A stretch of 64,000 nucleotides of DNA from GWE2-40-63 sp041664345 (GCA_041664345.1 JBAYKX010000017.1:30786-94785); one strand, 5' to 3'; counted from the first letter of the stretch, positions 45,279 through 55,968 are shown. Numbers and translations are program-made. The notes: a model not told the origin generated them from the letters alone.

Positions 45279-45971
45279 ATGAAGGAATACCAAAACCTTA
45301 CGATAAAGCAATGGGCTGCAGAAGATAGGCCTCGCGAGAAGTTTTTAACAAAAGGAATTTCTGCGTTATCGGATGCGGAACTAATTGCAATTTTGTTGGC
45401 AACTGGCACCAAAAATATTTCGGCTGTTGACCTAGCAAAAAATATTTTAGCCAGTGCCGATAATAACTTACACTTATTAGGTAAAAAAAATGTTTCCGAT
45501 TTAAAAAAAATATCGGGTATTGGCGAAGCAAAAGCAATTTCAATAATTGCCGCTTTAGAATTAGGTAAACGCCGCAAACCGGACGAGATTGAGCAAAAAA
45601 AAGTAACCAGCAGTAATGTAGTATTTGAATTATTCCAACCCATATTGGGCGATTTGCCCCACGAAGAGTTTTGGGTGCTTTATTTAAACCGATCAAATCA
45701 GATTAAGGATAAGGAAAAAATTAGCTTGGGAGGAACCAGCGGAACAGTAATTGATGTTAAGATAATTCTCAAACATGCCATTGAAAAACTTGCCAGTGGA
45801 CTTATTTTGGTTCATAACCATCCATCGGGGAATGTTCAACCAAGCGATAACGACCTTAAAATAACCGAAAAAATAAAAAATGCCGGTCAGTTAATGGATA
45901 TTGCCACCCTTGACCATATAATTATTGGTGACACTAAATATTATAGTTTTGCTTACGAAGGAATTCTTTAG
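45279..45971 (+). CDS. radC: RadC-family JAB/MPN-domain protein
   Basis: 230 residues: an N-terminal helix-hairpin-helix region (KKISGIGEAKAISIIAALEL) and a C-terminal JAMM metalloprotease-like domain with LVHNHPSGNVQPSDND. The biochemical role of RadC proteins remains uncertain despite the name. Full length, standing alone on the plus strand. Confidence 0.9.
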   Translation: MKEYQNLTIKQWAAEDRPREKFLTKGISALSDAELIAILLATGTKNISAVDLAKNILASADNNLHLLGKKNVSDLKKISGIGEAKAISIIAALELGKRRKPDEIEQKKVTSSNVVFELFQPILGDLPHEEFWVLYLNRSNQIKDKEKISLGGTSGTVIDVKIILKHAIEKLASGLILVHNHPSGNVQPSDNDLKITEKIKNAGQLMDIATLDHIIIGDTKYYSFAYEGIL

Positions 45972-46001
45972 GTTTTTGGAATTAATACTTTCTGGAATTT
46001 A

Positions 46002-49000
46002 TTAAACCACATCGTTAAATAAAGGCAGCGACACAAAGAAAGAGCTTCCTTGATTCAATTCCGAATGAAACCAAATGGCTCCACCAAATTCTTCTACAAT
46101 GTTTTTAACAATGGCCAACCCAAGCCCGGTACCGCTATTTTTAGTGGTAAAATTGGGCTGAAAAAGTTTATTAGCCATTTCAGGGTCTATTCCGGTTCCA
46201 TTATCCTTTACTTCTACCACCACACTTTGCTCTGAAGGCGTGAGTTGAATTGAAATTTTCCCCTGCCCGTTTTTTGGAATTGATTGGATGGCATTTTTTA
46301 TCAAATTATTAAATACCTGAAGCATGCGCTCATTATCTGCTTTTACATAAATGGCTTCTTCATCATTAAAATTGCAGGTTACCTGAGCAAATGTACATTC
46401 TTTATATAGTTGAGCGCACTGAATTATCCGATCCTTGATATCCACTTTTTCAGAACGGGCTTTTGGCATTTGCGCAAATTGCGAAAAAGCAGAAGCAATG
46501 GACGATAGGCTGTCAATTTGTTCAATCAGGTTTCCGGTAAATCGGTTAAACCTTTCATTAAAATCAGAGTCTTTATTCTTCCACGAAAGCTCTAAAAGCT
46601 GAATATTAAGCTTCATGGGTGTTAACGGGTTTTTAATTTCATGAGCTATTTGTTTAGCCATTTCGCGCCAAGCCGATTCCCTTTCCGATTTTGCAAGCAG
46701 TTGGGTGCTATTATCCAATTCTTCCAACATTCGGTTATACTCATAAACAAGTTCCGCAATTTCATCTTTTCCATTATATTCAATCCGTTCATTTTCTTTG
46801 CGCAAATCAATGCTGCTTATTCGCTGTTGAAGCACTCGCAAAGGCTCTGTAATTTTGCTCGACATATAAAAAGCAATAACAATGCTTAGTATTATTAAAA
46901 AAGCATAAATATTTATTACTGCCACTACCACCCCTAAAAGTTCTTGCCTGAATGCACTTTCTTTCGAAAAATAGGGAAGATTCAAATAGGCTAACAAACG
47001 TCCATCAGCACTTATAAACGGTACATAACCGGAATAATAATGCAGATTCCCGATATCCTCTTTATGTACAATTCTGGCTTTTTTATTGATTACCAGCTCC
47101 CGGTATGCCTCGGCATTCATTTTGGTACTGGTTAGTTGACGCTCAAATATTTCATTCCGCGAGGTGGCTACCAAATTTCCTTTCAAATCGTATAAATTAA
47201 TATCGGTATAAAATACATTGGAAAATTTTAGCAATAAATAATTCAGATAGTCGGGCGATATTTGATCAATGCTTTTATATGTAGCCAACTTAGTTTCAAT
47301 TTCAACCAATATTGATTGCAACTTCTCGCTCAACATATTGTTTTGCCCCTTCTCAAACTGCCGATAAGTATAAAATATGGTTCCTCCCCCAACAAATACC
47401 AGCGAAATGAGCAGAATTAAAATCATGCTATAAACAATCTTGTTTTTTATGCTCCAGGTAAAATTAACTATTGGAGTAAAACGGTTTCCAATAATTAGTA
47501 GCAAAATGGTAAGAATGAAGAAAAAGAAATATACGTATGTAAATGAAATCAGAACATGGTGAAACCGGATTGTTGGAAAACTTACAATTACCGTGTTTTT
47601 TTCATCGGCATTGTATAACAGATGGTCGAATCCTTCGGTTTGAAAAAATGCAAATTCAGTATGAGCATACTTGTAAATGGAACGTTCAAATGCATAAGGG
47701 AAGTTTCCGGTACGCACTTGCAATTTATTGTCAGCATATTTTGCATAATTCAAATTATGATAGTTTTTATACAGTACCAAAGGTTTCTCAAGTAATAATT
47801 CAGGATAACCCAGCACTTCAAAATTTGGTTTTGAGGTAAGTTCAAGGTAAAGCCTCACATCATCCCAACCCTGCTTTAGGTTAATTCGTAAATTTAAAAA
47901 GTAGTTTACCCCACCATTCCGGCTTTTAAGGTAATATAGTCCGGGAACATTTGTGGGGGTTCCGTTCTGTTTAATCATTTCTTGAAAAAACCCGAAACAA
48001 TACTCCCACTCTTGATTGGATGCATCCAGCAGAACGCTATCTTTTGAATTGCAAAGGGTTAATTGAAAACTATATCGACCCAAATATCCAGTAAAATATT
48101 CACTCTGGATGTAATTGCTCATATCGTTAAAGTTAAACCATTCCTTTTGAAGCATACTGGAAATAACCGTATCCTTTTTTACTTTCTCAATTAATTCGCT
48201 TAATACCAATTCAGCTACCGGATCCTGTTCGCGGGCTAAGTTAACGGCCAACACTTTGCTTTCCTCAATCCGTTTAATATAATTCTCTTTTCTGATAAAA
48301 TAACTAGAATAGCTTGCAAAAAAGGCGAGGAGAATTACCATGGAACCAAAACCCGGCTGGAGCTTCGAACGGATAACTATCCAATAAATTAACACCAAGG
48401 CAACAAAAAGTATGGAAACAAGATGCTCCTTCCCATGAAAGAATAGTAAAAAAATAGAGCTGAGAAAAGTTATCCCTACAATATAATACAAAACAGAATC
48501 GGGGATGATGGCACTTCTTGTTTGAAAAATAAACTTGTCAATCAGTAATATAAAACCTACAAATAAAACAATGAGTATAAAATATCCAATAAAACTAAAG
48601 ACTGAAAGATTTAATACATCATAAGCCTCATATTGAAAATTAGAATCGACAATAAGATGCTTAAATATATTATGCGTAAGAAGCAAGTAACCTGAAATAA
48701 AAATAATCCATGATAAAAGTATTAAGTATTTGGTGATGATGGGAAATTCATGAATTTTTTTGAAATTAACTTTTGAGTAAAAAATATAAATAAGACTTAC
48801 CAACAAAATAGCAGAAATCATCAAATCGCCCAGCGAGGGAAAGAATTGTGAATAAGCAAAAGTCTCGGGTTGAAATAAGGGCAATTTGTCAAAAAAATAA
48901 GGAATCCGAAACCCTTGCATTGCTACTCTAACGCCAATTAAAAAAGCTGAGAATAATAGAAATTGAGCAAAAGAGAGTTTTCTATTCTTGAATATGTTAC

Positions 49001-49673
49001 GAGCAAAGAGCAAGAGAAAAAAAGCAGCTATAAGTATAACAATCGAAATTACATTCTCTTTTTGAGCGAAATTAACTAATGAGTCTTCCTTTAAACTAAA
49101 TAAATAGGCACCTTCCTTATTCGCTATGGTTGGATTTCCTGAATATTCATCAACCATCAACGAAAAAGTGTTGGAAATAGCTAACGATTTATGAAACTCA
49201 TTTTTTAAAAACTCATTTTCAAACGGATAATCCGTCATTACCTGAATTAAAGCAACACCTTTGGCCTTGCTGGTGTTTTTAGTGCGCACTTCGGCTAACA
49301 CATTCCCTATTCTTTGAAAAGGCTTATCCAACCAATTAGTATCCTGAGGAACAGCCACTGAATTATTTGTCCAATAAATTAACTCGTTTGCCTGATATAT
49401 ATAGAGAATAATACCATGATCTTTGAAGTAAAAATCAATGATGTGGCTATTGGAATTTACCCATTCCGAAAAGGTTTCATCTTCAACTTTCGATAAAAGA
49501 GTATCCATTAATTGATCGGCAACCCATTCCTTTTCGTGCAATAATTCAACTAATGTTCGAGTGGTGGATGCATTGCTATGTAAAACAACTCCGGGTTTAT
49601 TCAAAACCCAACCTAAAGCCAGAAAAGCAAAAAACAGCAACAGATATATATAATTCTTAAGCAGTTGGCGCAT
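46002..49673 (-). CDS. Large multi-pass sensor histidine kinase, NtrY-like
   Basis: 1223 residues. The N-terminus has one helix, a ~180-residue periplasmic domain and a block of about eight helices (roughly 205-450). A second periplasmic region follows, then more helices, a third sensory loop and a final helix. HAMP, HisKA (MAKQIAHEIKNPLTPMKLNI) and HATPase (FNNLIKNAIQSI, VKDNGTGIDPE, GTGLGLAIVKNI) complete it. The phosphoacceptor His precedes EIKNPLTPMK, as in NtrY. No response regulator is adjacent. The signal is unknown; the layout suggests membrane or envelope sensing. It may be co-transcribed with rlmH, which lies seven bases upstream. Confidence 0.92.
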   Translation of the reverse strand: MRQLLKNYIYLLLFFAFLALGWVLNKPGVVLHSNASTTRTLVELLHEKEWVADQLMDTLLSKVEDETFSEWVNSNSHIIDFYFKDHGIILYIYQANELIYWTNNSVAVPQDTNWLDKPFQRIGNVLAEVRTKNTSKAKGVALIQVMTDYPFENEFLKNEFHKSLAISNTFSLMVDEYSGNPTIANKEGAYLFSLKEDSLVNFAQKENVISIVILIAAFFLLLFARNIFKNRKLSFAQFLLFSAFLIGVRVAMQGFRIPYFFDKLPLFQPETFAYSQFFPSLGDLMISAILLVSLIYIFYSKVNFKKIHEFPIITKYLILLSWIIFISGYLLLTHNIFKHLIVDSNFQYEAYDVLNLSVFSFIGYFILIVLFVGFILLIDKFIFQTRSAIIPDSVLYYIVGITFLSSIFLLFFHGKEHLVSILFVALVLIYWIVIRSKLQPGFGSMVILLAFFASYSSYFIRKENYIKRIEESKVLAVNLAREQDPVAELVLSELIEKVKKDTVISSMLQKEWFNFNDMSNYIQSEYFTGYLGRYSFQLTLCNSKDSVLLDASNQEWEYCFGFFQEMIKQNGTPTNVPGLYYLKSRNGGVNYFLNLRINLKQGWDDVRLYLELTSKPNFEVLGYPELLLEKPLVLYKNYHNLNYAKYADNKLQVRTGNFPYAFERSIYKYAHTEFAFFQTEGFDHLLYNADEKNTVIVSFPTIRFHHVLISFTYVYFFFFILTILLLIIGNRFTPIVNFTWSIKNKIVYSMILILLISLVFVGGGTIFYTYRQFEKGQNNMLSEKLQSILVEIETKLATYKSIDQISPDYLNYLLLKFSNVFYTDINLYDLKGNLVATSRNEIFERQLTSTKMNAEAYRELVINKKARIVHKEDIGNLHYYSGYVPFISADGRLLAYLNLPYFSKESAFRQELLGVVVAVINIYAFLIILSIVIAFYMSSKITEPLRVLQQRISSIDLRKENERIEYNGKDEIAELVYEYNRMLEELDNSTQLLAKSERESAWREMAKQIAHEIKNPLTPMKLNIQLLELSWKNKDSDFNERFNRFTGNLIEQIDSLSSIASAFSQFAQMPKARSEKVDIKDRIIQCAQLYKECTFAQVTCNFNDEEAIYVKADNERMLQVFNNLIKNAIQSIPKNGQGKISIQLTPSEQSVVVEVKDNGTGIDPEMANKLFQPNFTTKNSGTGLGLAIVKNIVEEFGGAIWFHSELNQGSSFFVSLPLFNDVV

Positions 49674-49680
49674 AGTTAAT

Positions 49681-50154
49681 TTATTGATGATGGTAAGGCT
49701 CTCCTTTCAATATGGTATGAGCCCGGTAAAATTGTTCAGCAAAAATCAGGCGTATTAATTGGTGCGAAAAAGTCATTTTTGAAAAGGATATTTTATGATG
49801 GGCTCTTTGATAAACTGCTTCAGAAAACCCATAAGGACCGCCAATTACAAAAACTATACGTTTTTGCCCCGAAATGAGCATTGAATTGAACCATTGAGCA
49901 AATGAAACTGAGGAATATTGCGTTCCATTCTCATCCAATAACACCAAAATATCGCTTGTTTGAATCTTTTTTAAAATAAGTTCGCCTTCTTTTTCCTTTT
50001 GGATGGTCTCGCTTAAACTACGGGTGTTTTTCAAGTCAGCAATTACTTCCAAGTCAAAAGCCATATACCTATTAATTCGATTTGCATAGTTCTTAAACCC
50101 TTCGTTAAGGTAAGCATCATCGGTTTTTCCTATTACCAGTAATATAGCTTTCAT
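49681..50154 (-). CDS. rlmH: 23S rRNA (pseudouridine1915-N3)-methyltransferase
   Basis: 157 residues, a SPOUT methyltransferase. FVIGGPYGFSEAVY forms the knotted SAM site and the C-terminal end LIFAEQFYRAHTILKGEPYH is nearly invariant in RlmH. It methylates helix 69 of 23S rRNA. It is divergent from the DUF4783-nadC operon. Confidence 0.95.
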   Translation of the reverse strand: MKAILLVIGKTDDAYLNEGFKNYANRINRYMAFDLEVIADLKNTRSLSETIQKEKEGELILKKIQTSDILVLLDENGTQYSSVSFAQWFNSMLISGQKRIVFVIGGPYGFSEAVYQRAHHKISFSKMTFSHQLIRLIFAEQFYRAHTILKGEPYHHQ

Positions 50155-50220
50155 TGATTCGTAATTAATGCAAGGCTTCTTTTTTTTAGAAGGATTTGAA
50201 ATATTTGATACAAGTGTAAT

Positions 50221-50250
50221 TTTGTTCCTACTTAAAACTCGCTAAATTTG
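50221..50250 (+). promoter_or_regulatory. Promoter of the DUF4783-nadC operon
   Basis: TTTG (50221-50224) and TAAATTTG (50243-50250), 18 bases apart, an excellent consensus match 32 bases before the first ATG. Confidence 0.7.
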
Positions 50251-50282
50251 CAATAATTCAAGTAAAAGCGGAAATTAACTAA

Positions 50283-50705
50283 ATGTTTTCAAACAAAAAA
50301 AATCTTTTTTACGGTGCTCTGTTGCTTCTGCTATTCAGAGTTCCTCTTTATGCGCAGGAAGAACCGGAACAAAAGCAGTTATTTGATTCACTCAACTTAA
50401 TGGTTACTAATGCAATGACAGCTATTGATGCCCAATTACTTTCCCAAACATTTCATGACAAAATAGATCTATCCCTTATTGACAACCAAGGAATTTATAG
50501 CAATTCGCAAGCTCAATACATTATTTCAGGCTTTTTTAAAAAAAATCCAATCCTTTCTTATCAAATTGTCAGCCAGAACAATACAGCTAACAGCAATTTT
50601 GTAGTAGGAATTATGCACACAGCAAATCAAAAATTTAAGGTTTGTTATCTTATCAAACAAGAAAATAATACCCCAAAAATTTACCAATTTAGAATTGAAA
50701 AATGA
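50283..50705 (+). CDS. DUF4783-type periplasmic protein
   Basis: 140 residues with a signal peptide (ending near VPLYAQE) and an NTF2-like fold suggested by the pattern FDSLNLMVTNAMTAIDAQLL...FFKKNPILSYQIV. Such proteins are typical of Bacteroidota and are often encoded directly before nadC; function is unknown. Its end overlaps nadC by four bases. Confidence 0.8.
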   Translation: MFSNKKNLFYGALLLLLFRVPLYAQEEPEQKQLFDSLNLMVTNAMTAIDAQLLSQTFHDKIDLSLIDNQGIYSNSQAQYIISGFFKKNPILSYQIVSQNNTANSNFVVGIMHTANQKFKVCYLIKQENNTPKIYQFRIEK

Positions 50706-51553
50706 TAGAAAACATTGATTACATAAAAGGGTTTATTGAGAACGCTTTACGGGAAGATGTTGGCGATGGCGATCACACCTCGCTCAGTTGCATTCCGGCT
50801 ACTCAAACCGGAAAAGCCAAGCTGCTGGTTAAACAAGAAGGTATTATTGCAGGAGTTGAAGTGGCCAAAATGGTATTTCACCTATTTGACCCTGAACTTA
50901 GTGTAAAGCAGTTTATTGCCGATGGCAAATGGGTTAACCCCGGCGATGTGGTTTTTGAAGTCAGTGGCAAGGAGCTTTCCATTCTGCAAACGGAACGGTT
51001 GGTTTTGAATTTTATGCAACGCATGAGCGGTATTGCCACGCAAACCAACGAATACGTCAAACTTTTAGACGGTTTGAAAACAAAAATCCTGGATACCCGG
51101 AAAACAACTCCCGGCATGAGAATTTTTGAGAAAATGGCAGTTAAATTGGGCGGTGGTGATAACCATCGGATGGGACTTTACGACATGATCCTGATTAAAG
51201 ACAATCATGTTGATTTTGCCGGAGGAATCCGTCAAGCCATTGAGCGGGCACAAAAATATTTATCAGTTAATGGAAAAGACCTTAAAATTGAAGTGGAAGC
51301 CAGAAGTTTTGACGAAATAGAACAAATAATGGAGGTTGGAGGTGTACACCGGATTATGATTGATAATTTTTCAGTTGCCGATACGTTAAAAGCAGTTACT
51401 CTGATTGGTGATAATTATGAAACAGAATCATCGGGTGGAATTACTAAAGAAACACTGCGTGATTATGCTAATTGCGGGGTTGACTTTATTTCGATAGGTG
51501 CACTGACACACCAAATTAATAGCTTGGATTTAAGCTTAAAAGCTATAAAATAA
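50702..51553 (+). CDS. nadC: Nicotinate-nucleotide pyrophosphorylase (carboxylating)
   Basis: 283 residues with LREDVGDGDHTS near the N-terminus, TRKTTPGMRIFEKMAVKLGG and KDNHVDFAGG in the active site, and the C-terminal EVEARSFDEIEQIM barrel segment. It converts quinolinate and PRPP to nicotinate mononucleotide, carbon dioxide and pyrophosphate in NAD synthesis. It overlaps the upstream gene by four bases; yihY follows five bases after it. Confidence 0.96.
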   Translation: MIENIDYIKGFIENALREDVGDGDHTSLSCIPATQTGKAKLLVKQEGIIAGVEVAKMVFHLFDPELSVKQFIADGKWVNPGDVVFEVSGKELSILQTERLVLNFMQRMSGIATQTNEYVKLLDGLKTKILDTRKTTPGMRIFEKMAVKLGGGDNHRMGLYDMILIKDNHVDFAGGIRQAIERAQKYLSVNGKDLKIEVEARSFDEIEQIMEVGGVHRIMIDNFSVADTLKAVTLIGDNYETESSGGITKETLRDYANCGVDFISIGALTHQINSLDLSLKAIK

Positions 51554-51557
51554 AAGC

Positions 51558-52559
51558 ATGACAAATAATTGGTTCACCCGATGGGCTAAATCGCAAATAA
51601 AAGAAACAGTTGTTCTTGCCCGAAGGCTTATTTTACCCGGTTTTGGGAAAGTTCCGCTTTACGATGTGGGTGGTTTTTATATGAATGGAATTGCCAATGG
51701 CGCGATTGGAGTACGTGCATCGGGAATTGCTTTCCACTTCTTTATGGCTCTGTTTCCAAGTCTTATTTTCCTTTTTACGCTCATTCCGTTTATCCCCATC
51801 CCAAATTTTCAAACGGAACTGATTGCCTTGATTGAAAAAGTTTTACCGGCCAATACTTATCATGCCGTTGAAAACACCATTCTGGATATTACCACTCATA
51901 AAAGGGGCAGTTTGCTTTCATTTGGTTTCTTGGCGGCTCTGTTCTTTAGCACCAACGGCATTTCGGCCATGATAGCCGCATTCAATGCTTCGGCCAATTC
52001 GTTCGAAAACCGGCGCTGGATAAGCATGCGGCTGGTAGCAATTTTATTGGTGGTCATCATTTTTGTACTTATTACCATTGCTATCGGGCTCATCATATTT
52101 GGACAAACCATTTTAACTTATTTGGTAAATCATGGCTGGATGCAAAGTGGATTTTCAAAAATTGTGTTTATAGGTGGCCAATGGCTCATTATTCTGGCGT
52201 TTATTCTCATTTGTCTTTCATTTTTATACTATTATGCCCCATCGAATCGGTCTTCGTTTCGATTTTTTTCACCAGGGGCTGTAATGGCAACTATATTGGT
52301 TATCCTAACTTCACTTGCTTTTTCTTATTATCTGGGGCATTTTGGCCAATACAACAAACTGTATGGTTCCATTGGCACCTTGTTGGCATTGCTTATATGG
52401 CTAAATATCAATTCATTTGTGCTTCTCATTGGTTTTGAACTCAATGTAAGCATCCACAATGCACATCTGGAATCGAAAAATGAGTTGGAGCTTTCGGAAA
52501 ACAGCAAAGAGTATGAGCGCTATTATCCAAAAAAAGAAGAATTGTTAAAAGATCTATAA
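51558..52559 (+). CDS. YihY/virulence factor BrkB family membrane protein
   Basis: 333 residues with six membrane helices and the family motifs ASGIAFHFFMALFPSLIF, RRWISMRLVA and YGSIGTLLALLIWLNINSF. Once called ribonuclease BN, the family has no agreed function; it is an inner-membrane protein of unknown role. It is part of the nadC operon. Confidence 0.9.
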   Translation: MTNNWFTRWAKSQIKETVVLARRLILPGFGKVPLYDVGGFYMNGIANGAIGVRASGIAFHFFMALFPSLIFLFTLIPFIPIPNFQTELIALIEKVLPANTYHAVENTILDITTHKRGSLLSFGFLAALFFSTNGISAMIAAFNASANSFENRRWISMRLVAILLVVIIFVLITIAIGLIIFGQTILTYLVNHGWMQSGFSKIVFIGGQWLIILAFILICLSFLYYYAPSNRSSFRFFSPGAVMATILVILTSLAFSYYLGHFGQYNKLYGSIGTLLALLIWLNINSFVLLIGFELNVSIHNAHLESKNELELSENSKEYERYYPKKEELLKDL

Positions 52560-52574
52560 AAAGGTTAATTTTTT

Positions 52575-53360
52575 ATGAAAAATACGCTGATATTATTATT
52601 GGTTCTGGTATCTTGTTTAGCTTCGCAAGCTCAAATTACAGAGCAAGGGTTAGCCTCCTTTTATGACGATAAATTTAATGGACGAATTACTGCCAGTGGG
52701 GAACTATTTGATCAATCAAAACTTACGGCGGCTCACCGAACATTTCCTTTTGGAACACGAGTAGCCGTTACCAATATTAACAACAAAAAAACCGTAGAAT
52801 TAATCATCAACGACCGAGGGCCTTACGTTAAAGATCGAATTATTGATGTTTCAAAAAAAGCTGCTCAAGAATTGGGATTTGTTGGCAAAGGAACGGCAAA
52901 TGTCAAAGTTGAAGTTATTAAATTAGGAGATTCTACACCAATAGCAGCCTCTCAAAAACAGAAAGCAAAGGAACACGAAAAAAAGGAATCTGAAACAAAA
53001 AAAACGGAAGCAAAGAAAACCGCAGGAGAGACTGTTACCTACAATGCAGAACCGCAACAAGCATCAAAAGGAACGGTAGCTGCCGAGGCACTGGAATATT
53101 TTATGTTAGATTCAAAACAAATTGAACCTATGGGGTTTGGCATTCAGGTAGCCAGCTATCAGGAAGCCTCCAATTTAATTAAAAGGTGCAGCGAAATAAA
53201 AAGCCTTACCACCAAAGATGTGATTGTGCAAGTAGGCGATAGCCAGGCTAAAAAAGTGTACCGTATTATCATAGGCACTTTCGCCACCCGCGAGTTGGCC
53301 GATGATTTTCTAAAATCAAATGAAACTAAGTTTCAGGGTGGTTTTGTGTTTGGGTTTTAG
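52575..53360 (+). CDS. RlpA-like septal lipoprotein homologue with SPOR domain
   Basis: 261 residues: signal peptide (ending near ASQAQ), a double-psi beta-barrel (about 25-115) with GLASFYDDKFNGRITASGE and FGTRVAVTNINNKK, where the Asp of INDRGPYVKDRIID corresponds to the lytic active-site residue. A charged linker and a C-terminal SPOR domain (about 185-260, GFGIQVASYQEASNL) follow. It cleaves denuded peptidoglycan at division sites. No lipobox Cys is evident after the signal peptide, unlike classical RlpA. Confidence 0.88.
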   Translation: MKNTLILLLVLVSCLASQAQITEQGLASFYDDKFNGRITASGELFDQSKLTAAHRTFPFGTRVAVTNINNKKTVELIINDRGPYVKDRIIDVSKKAAQELGFVGKGTANVKVEVIKLGDSTPIAASQKQKAKEHEKKESETKKTEAKKTAGETVTYNAEPQQASKGTVAAEALEYFMLDSKQIEPMGFGIQVASYQEASNLIKRCSEIKSLTTKDVIVQVGDSQAKKVYRIIIGTFATRELADDFLKSNETKFQGGFVFGF

Positions 53361-53393
53361 GTTGTTGGATTTTGGGTGCTGGTCTTCATATTT

Positions 53394-53459
53394 TGGATTT
53401 CGGATTGTTGATTTCGGATTATTGTTCTGCTCAATCCGAAATCGTAAATCCTAAATCCA
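53394..53459. terminator. Imperfect inverted repeat between convergent rlpA-like and mutS2 genes
   Basis: GGATTTCGGATT and ATTTCGGATTATTG are answered by CAATCCGAAATC and AAATCC on the other side of a short loop. The repetitive ATCCGAAATC units probably form a bidirectional terminator or a decayed repeat. Confidence 0.5.
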
Positions 53460-53476
53460 CAATTCTTCCTAATTCC

Positions 53477-55968
53477 TCATCCAAAATAAACCACGGTAAT
53501 TCCGGCTCCCCCAAACTCTACGTGTTCATCTTGGACTTTGCTTACCACATTTACCGTTTTCAGATATTCGCGGATTAGTTGGCGCAAAATACCATTTCCT
53601 TTTCCATGCAGGATTTTTACTTCGTGCACTCCCACCATAATGGCCTCGTCAATAAATTCGGTTACCAGTTGCACCGCTTCATCAGCCCGTTTGCCCCGAA
53701 TATCCAATCCCGGCTTGAACGAAAGCCTACGGGCATTCAATTCATACGACTGCACAAAATTCTTATGGGTGGTTTTTGATGAACGCAGGTGTTTCTTTTG
53801 CTGATTGTCGAGCAGTTCCAGCCTTTCAATTCCTACGGTGGTTAACAGGTTTCCAAAGGCAATTACGGCGCTTTTTTCTGTCAGTTCCATTATTTCACCA
53901 ATGCTGGTTTGGCCGGCAATTTTAACTGGCATGCCTATGGTAAAGGTTTTTTCCTTTTTCAGGATGGGTTTTTCCTGTTTTTCTGGTTCTCTATTTCCCT
54001 CTTTTGGTCTTTTTACCTGATTTTCGCGCTCCTTGAGCTTTTCAATTTTGCGGAGGATTTTCTCGTCCTGTTCATCGGTTTTTTCAACCAATTGCGCCTT
54101 AAAAGTTTCCACTTCATTCCGTATTTCTTTGGTTTTACTCTTTTCAGCCTGAACCTCCTTTATTTGTCGGATGGTATTTTCAATGAGCTTATTGGTGTTG
54201 TTCAAAAGCATTTTAGCTTCCCCTTGGGCACTTTCCTTAACTTCCTTTCGGAAGGCTTTTGCCTGTTCCAGTTCCACTTTTTCTTTTTCCATCATTTCCT
54301 CAAGCCGGCGCTCTATCTTTCGTATATTTTCCCGTTTTTGCTCCCAATACCTTTTATCACGCAGTATTTCCTTTAAATGCTTGTCGAAATTTACATGGTC
54401 TTCGCCCAGTTTCGATTTGGCATCATTTATAATGTCTTGTGCCAGCCCAATTTTGTAAGCAATTTCAAAAGCAAAACTGCTTCCGGGCTTTCCCATTTCC
54501 AACACAAAAAGCGGCTCCAGCCGTTGGGTATCGTAAAGCATGGCACCATTTACAATGCCGGGTTGCGACGAGGCAAAATGCTTCAGATTGGTATAGTGGG
54601 TGGTTATTACCCCATAAGCTTTGTTCATGTTTAGTTTATTCAATACCGCTTCGGCAATGGCGCCGCCCAGCATAGGTTCGGTGCCGGTACCAAATTCATC
54701 AATCAGCAACAGTGTATGGGCATCGGCATTTCGGGTAAAATGCTTCATGTTCAGCAGGTGCGAGCTGTAGGTGCTCAAATCGTTTTCAATGCTCTGTTCA
54801 TCGCCAATATCGATAAAAAGGTTCTTGAAAATACCGGCTACACTTCTCTCCTCAACGGGAATGAGCAACCCGCATTGCAGCATGTATTGCAGCAATCCCA
54901 CGGTTTTCAGGCAAACCGATTTGCCACCGGCATTGGGACCTGAAATAAGCAGAATCCGTTGCTCACCGGTAAGCTTGATGCTCAGCGGCACCACAACCCT
55001 ATCTTCGGCTTTAAAGGTGAGGAAAAGCAGCGGATGAACCGATTGGTTCCACTCAATGCGGGGTTCATTAACCAGCTCCGGTGCAACCGCACTAATACGG
55101 ATTGCCAATTTGGCTTTGGCCCTAATAAAATCCATAATGGACATCAGTTGGATGCTGTCTTCCAAATCATCGGCATAAGGGCGGATGGAATCGGTAAACT
55201 CCCGCAATATTTTAACAATCTCGCGCCGTTCGGCCATTTCAAGTTCCGATATTTCATTGTTCATTTCAACCACCGGTGTAGGTTCCACATAACTGGTTTT
55301 TCCGGTTGCCGATTCATCGTGTATAATTCCGGGTATCTTACGTTTAAACGATGCCGGAACGGGTATAACGGTTCTTCCGTCGCGCACCGATAGGGTGGTG
55401 TCTGCCTCAACCCAACCCTCCTTTTGCGCCTGGGCAATAATTCGGTGTATCAGTTTTGAAACGGCACTTTGCTTAGCCGCCAAATCGCGCCGGATATCGG
55501 CCAATTCCGACGAGGCATTGTCCTTAATCCTGCCTTGACTGGAAAGTATGCGATCAATGCCATCGGTAATGTAAGGATGTACCGTCACTTTTTGGGCAAT
55601 TGCCGCCAACGTGGGATAATTTAAGGCCGTTTCTTCCTTTTTAAAAAACCGGAGAATGGCTTTAATGGTTTGCAGCGACCGTCGGAGATCGAACAATTCC
55701 TTTACTTCTAAAAAAGTGCCGTTAACCCGTATCTTGGCAATGGCTGGGCGCAAATCAAAAAAATGTTCGGTGGGAAATTCCTCTCCTTTTCAAGAATTTG
55801 TTTGAATTCATGGGTTTCGGTCAAACGCAACCGGATGGTTTCATATTGGGTCATCCACCGCATGTCGTCAACCAACGAAATACCCAATTCGCTCAGGCAA
55901 TGCTCTTTTATAAGAGTCCGTACCTTGATAAAATCAACTTTATGTTCAAAATTTTCTGGATAAATCAC
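53477..55968 (-). CDS. mutS2: Endonuclease MutS2, frameshifted near the N-terminus
   Basis: The main frame (53477-55753) holds the MutS ATPase (Walker A ISGPNAGGKSVCLKTVG, Walker B HTLLLIDEFGTGTEP), a long coiled coil and a C-terminal Smr domain (LDIRGKRADEAV, ILHGKGNGILR). The first ~65 residues are in another frame from 55968 (MIYPENFEHKVDF). One C lost from the run at 55774-55772 separates them; restoring it gives ERNFPTEHFFDLRPAIAK. The whole would be about 830 residues. MutS2 suppresses recombination and rescues collided ribosomes rather than repairing mismatches. Confidence 0.92.
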
